NCBI GenBank assembly: GCA_049316905.1
Contig: JBMOJH010000152.1
Coordinates: 1 to 5,999, forward strand
From: CAIPVR01 sp049316905
GTDB lineage: Bacteria > Actinomycetota > Acidimicrobiia > Acidimicrobiales > Microtrichaceae
DNA: 5,999 nucleotides
Direction of reading: 5' to 3'
Both the position numbers and the translations under genes were made by a program. The notes under the pieces were generated by a model that had not been told where the DNA came from, did not search any database, and saw nothing but the letters and a program-made list of their open reading frames with translations. Positions 4,654-5,999 of this stretch are shown one piece after another (position 1 is the stretch's first letter; each line of letters begins with the position of its first letter).

Positions 4654-5999
4654 TCACCAGGCCACCGCTCGACCCCGGAGCATGGAACGCAGCAGCACGG
4701 CGGTCGGCACGGCGGCCACGAGGACGAGCACCAGCGAAGGGAGGCCGGCCTCCGCCCAGCGTGAGTCGCTCGAGGCCTGCCACACCCACACCGGCAGGGT
4801 GTCCACCCCGAAGGGCCGGAGGAGCAGCGTGGCCGGCAACTCCTTCACCACGTCGAGCGCGACGAGCGCCGCCGCGACGGCCAGGCCGCCCCGGGCGAGC
4901 GGCAGCTGCACACGCCCGACCACCCGGCCGGGCCCGGCGCCGAGCATCCGCGCCGCGTCCTCCGCGGAGCGCCCCACGCGGCCGACGGCCTGCTCCGCCG
5001 GCTTCACCGCCAGCGCCAGGTACCGCACGACCAGCGCCGCCACGAGCCCGAGGAACGAGCCGACCAGCAGCGTCCCGCGCGGCAGCCAACCGGTGCGGTC
5101 CACCGCCGCGAGCACCACCAGCACGCCGAGCGCGATCACCGGCCCGGGCAGTCCGTAGCCGAGCGTGGTGACCGTCGCGAGCGTGCGGGTGCCGCGCCCG
5201 CGCACCCACCGGGTGGCGAGTGCGACGACCACCCCGACGGCGGTGCAGACGAGCACGGTCGCCGCGGTCACGCGCAGGGTGGAGCCGAGGTGGTGGCCCA
5301 GCCCGCCGGCCGCCGACGCGGTGGCGCCGCGCCCGACGGCCTCGGCCGCCCACGACGCGAGCCGGACCAACGGGAACACCAGTGCGGCGCCCACCACCAC
5401 GACCGCCCCGGCGACCCCGAGCCATCCCGACCCGGTGAGCGGCGCGGGTTCAACGCGCCGAAGGTCGCGGCCACCCGCGACCGGTCCGGCGCCCGCGCGG
5501 CGGCCGGCACGGCGCTCGGCGAGCAGCAGCGCCGCGGCGGCCAGGAGCAGCAGGCCCGCGAGCTCGGTGGCCGCCTCCCGCTGGGCGAGGCCGAACCACA
5601 CCCGGAACACGCCGTCGGCCACGGTCTGCACATTGAACAGCCGCACCGTGCCCACGTCGGTGAGCACCTCCAGCGCCACGAGCACGGTGCCGGCGAGCAC
5701 GGCGGGCCGCGCCGCAGGAAGGGCCACCCGTCGGAACGCCTCGCCGGGACGGCAGCCGAGCGTGCGCGCGGAGTTCCACGCGCCCGCCGGCTGGTCCCGG
5801 AACGCGGCGAGCGCCAGCACGTACACGTACGGGTACAGCGACAGGGTGAGCACCACCGCGGCCATCGCCAGGGTGCGCACACCGAGCGTGTCGACCCAGA
5901 CGAACCCGCTCACGTACGCGGGGATCGCGAGCGGCAGCGCGAGCATCCACACCAGCGCGTTCCGCCCCGGAAAGCGGTGCACCGCAACCAGCCAGGCCA
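4654..5999 (-). CDS. Ferric-iron-type ABC transporter permease, FbpB/SfuB family (N terminus beyond the right edge)
   Basis: An inner-membrane permease carrying two fused permease domains, which works with a periplasmic or lipid-anchored iron-binding protein and an ATPase. About 447 residues are visible. The first complete residues, AWLVAVHRFPGRN, sit inside the conserved family region, so the GTG at 5982 is an internal Val and not a start; family members are about 500-550 residues. Domain 1 has an EAA-type loop (SARTLGCRPGEAFRRVALP, 71-89 from that Val), then LTDVGTVRLFNVQT and WFGLAQREAATELA. Domain 2 has a second EAA loop (SAEDAARMLGAGPGRVVGRV, 339-358, then QLP), followed by DVVKELPATLLLRPFGVDTL and SDSRWAEAGLPSLVLV, hallmarks of this family. 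About ten to twelve hydrophobic segments are visible. The binding-protein gene is probably upstream, outside the window. Iron is the usual substrate, but related members move other cargo such as phosphonates or thiamine. Confidence 0.93.
   Translation of the reverse strand, partial: AWLVAVHRFPGRNALVWMLALPLAIPAYVSGFVWVDTLGVRTLAMAAVVLTLSLYPYVYVLALAAFRDQPAGAWNSARTLGCRPGEAFRRVALPAARPAVLAGTVLVALEVLTDVGTVRLFNVQTVADGVFRVWFGLAQREAATELAGLLLLAAAALLLAERRAGRRAGAGPVAGGRDLRRVEPAPLTGSGWLGVAGAVVVVGAALVFPLVRLASWAAEAVGRGATASAAGGLGHHLGSTLRVTAATVLVCTAVGVVVALATRWVRGRGTRTLATVTTLGYGLPGPVIALGVLVVLAAVDRTGWLPRGTLLVGSFLGLVAALVVRYLALAVKPAEQAVGRVGRSAEDAARMLGAGPGRVVGRVQLPLARGGLAVAAALVALDVVKELPATLLLRPFGVDTLPVWVWQASSDSRWAEAGLPSLVLVLVAAVPTAVLLRSMLRGRAVAW

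Noticed and set aside
4523..5425. Minus-strand open frame (300 codons) in another frame of the permease region
   Set aside because: It is an Arg/Gly/Ala-rich out-of-frame translation; the overlapping permease frame has both EAA loops and family signatures.
5980..5982. GTG as the start of the iron permease
   Set aside because: The frame stays open to the window edge, and the residues before it (AWLVA) fit the conserved family sequence, so this Val is internal.

Overview
The window is very GC-rich, densely coding chromosomal DNA. It uses GTG starts freely and has third codon positions almost always G or C. The gene content points to Actinomycetota: an actinobacterial-type DnaE2 with a Cheo/mycobacterial-type SOS box, an alpha/beta-hydrolase–class III cyclase fusion, and probable leaderless starts. 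The exact lineage cannot be read from the sequence. An Acidimicrobiia- or mycobacteria-like relative is plausible, but this is inference.

Layout. (1) Bases 1-1864, minus strand: the N-terminal half to two-thirds of the error-prone DNA polymerase DnaE2, cut by the left window edge. A near-perfect LexA/SOS box (1878-1893) and a TANNNT -10 box lie directly in front of its most likely start. (2) 1865-1969: a divergent control region. Besides the SOS box it holds a perfect 16-bp inverted repeat (1924-1960) containing a promoter-like hexamer pair on each strand. (3) 1970-2804, plus strand: a tight three-gene cassette of a four-helix membrane protein, a 70-residue XRE-type HTH regulator and a 62-residue DUF4177-like protein. 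The first two genes overlap by 4 bases. (4) 2819-3202, minus strand: a 127-residue protein of unknown function, divergent from (5) 3274-4641, plus strand: an alpha/beta-hydrolase-like domain fused to a class III adenylate/guanylate cyclase domain. The hydrolase part appears to have lost its nucleophile and its histidine. (6) 4654-5999, minus strand: an FbpB/SfuB-type ferric-iron ABC transporter permease with two fused permease domains, cut by the right window edge.

How the genes relate. dnaE2 reads as an SOS-inducible translesion/mutagenesis polymerase gene. The membrane protein and XRE regulator look like a self-regulated unit whose operator is probably the inverted repeat. Because the repeat sits between the two divergent units, it could also influence dnaE2. 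The cyclase, the unknown protein and the iron permease show no obvious functional link and are probably separate transcription units. No RNA genes, mobile elements, CRISPR arrays or tandem repeats were seen. No stretch longer than 300 bases lacks a gene; the longest gap is the 105-base divergent control region.
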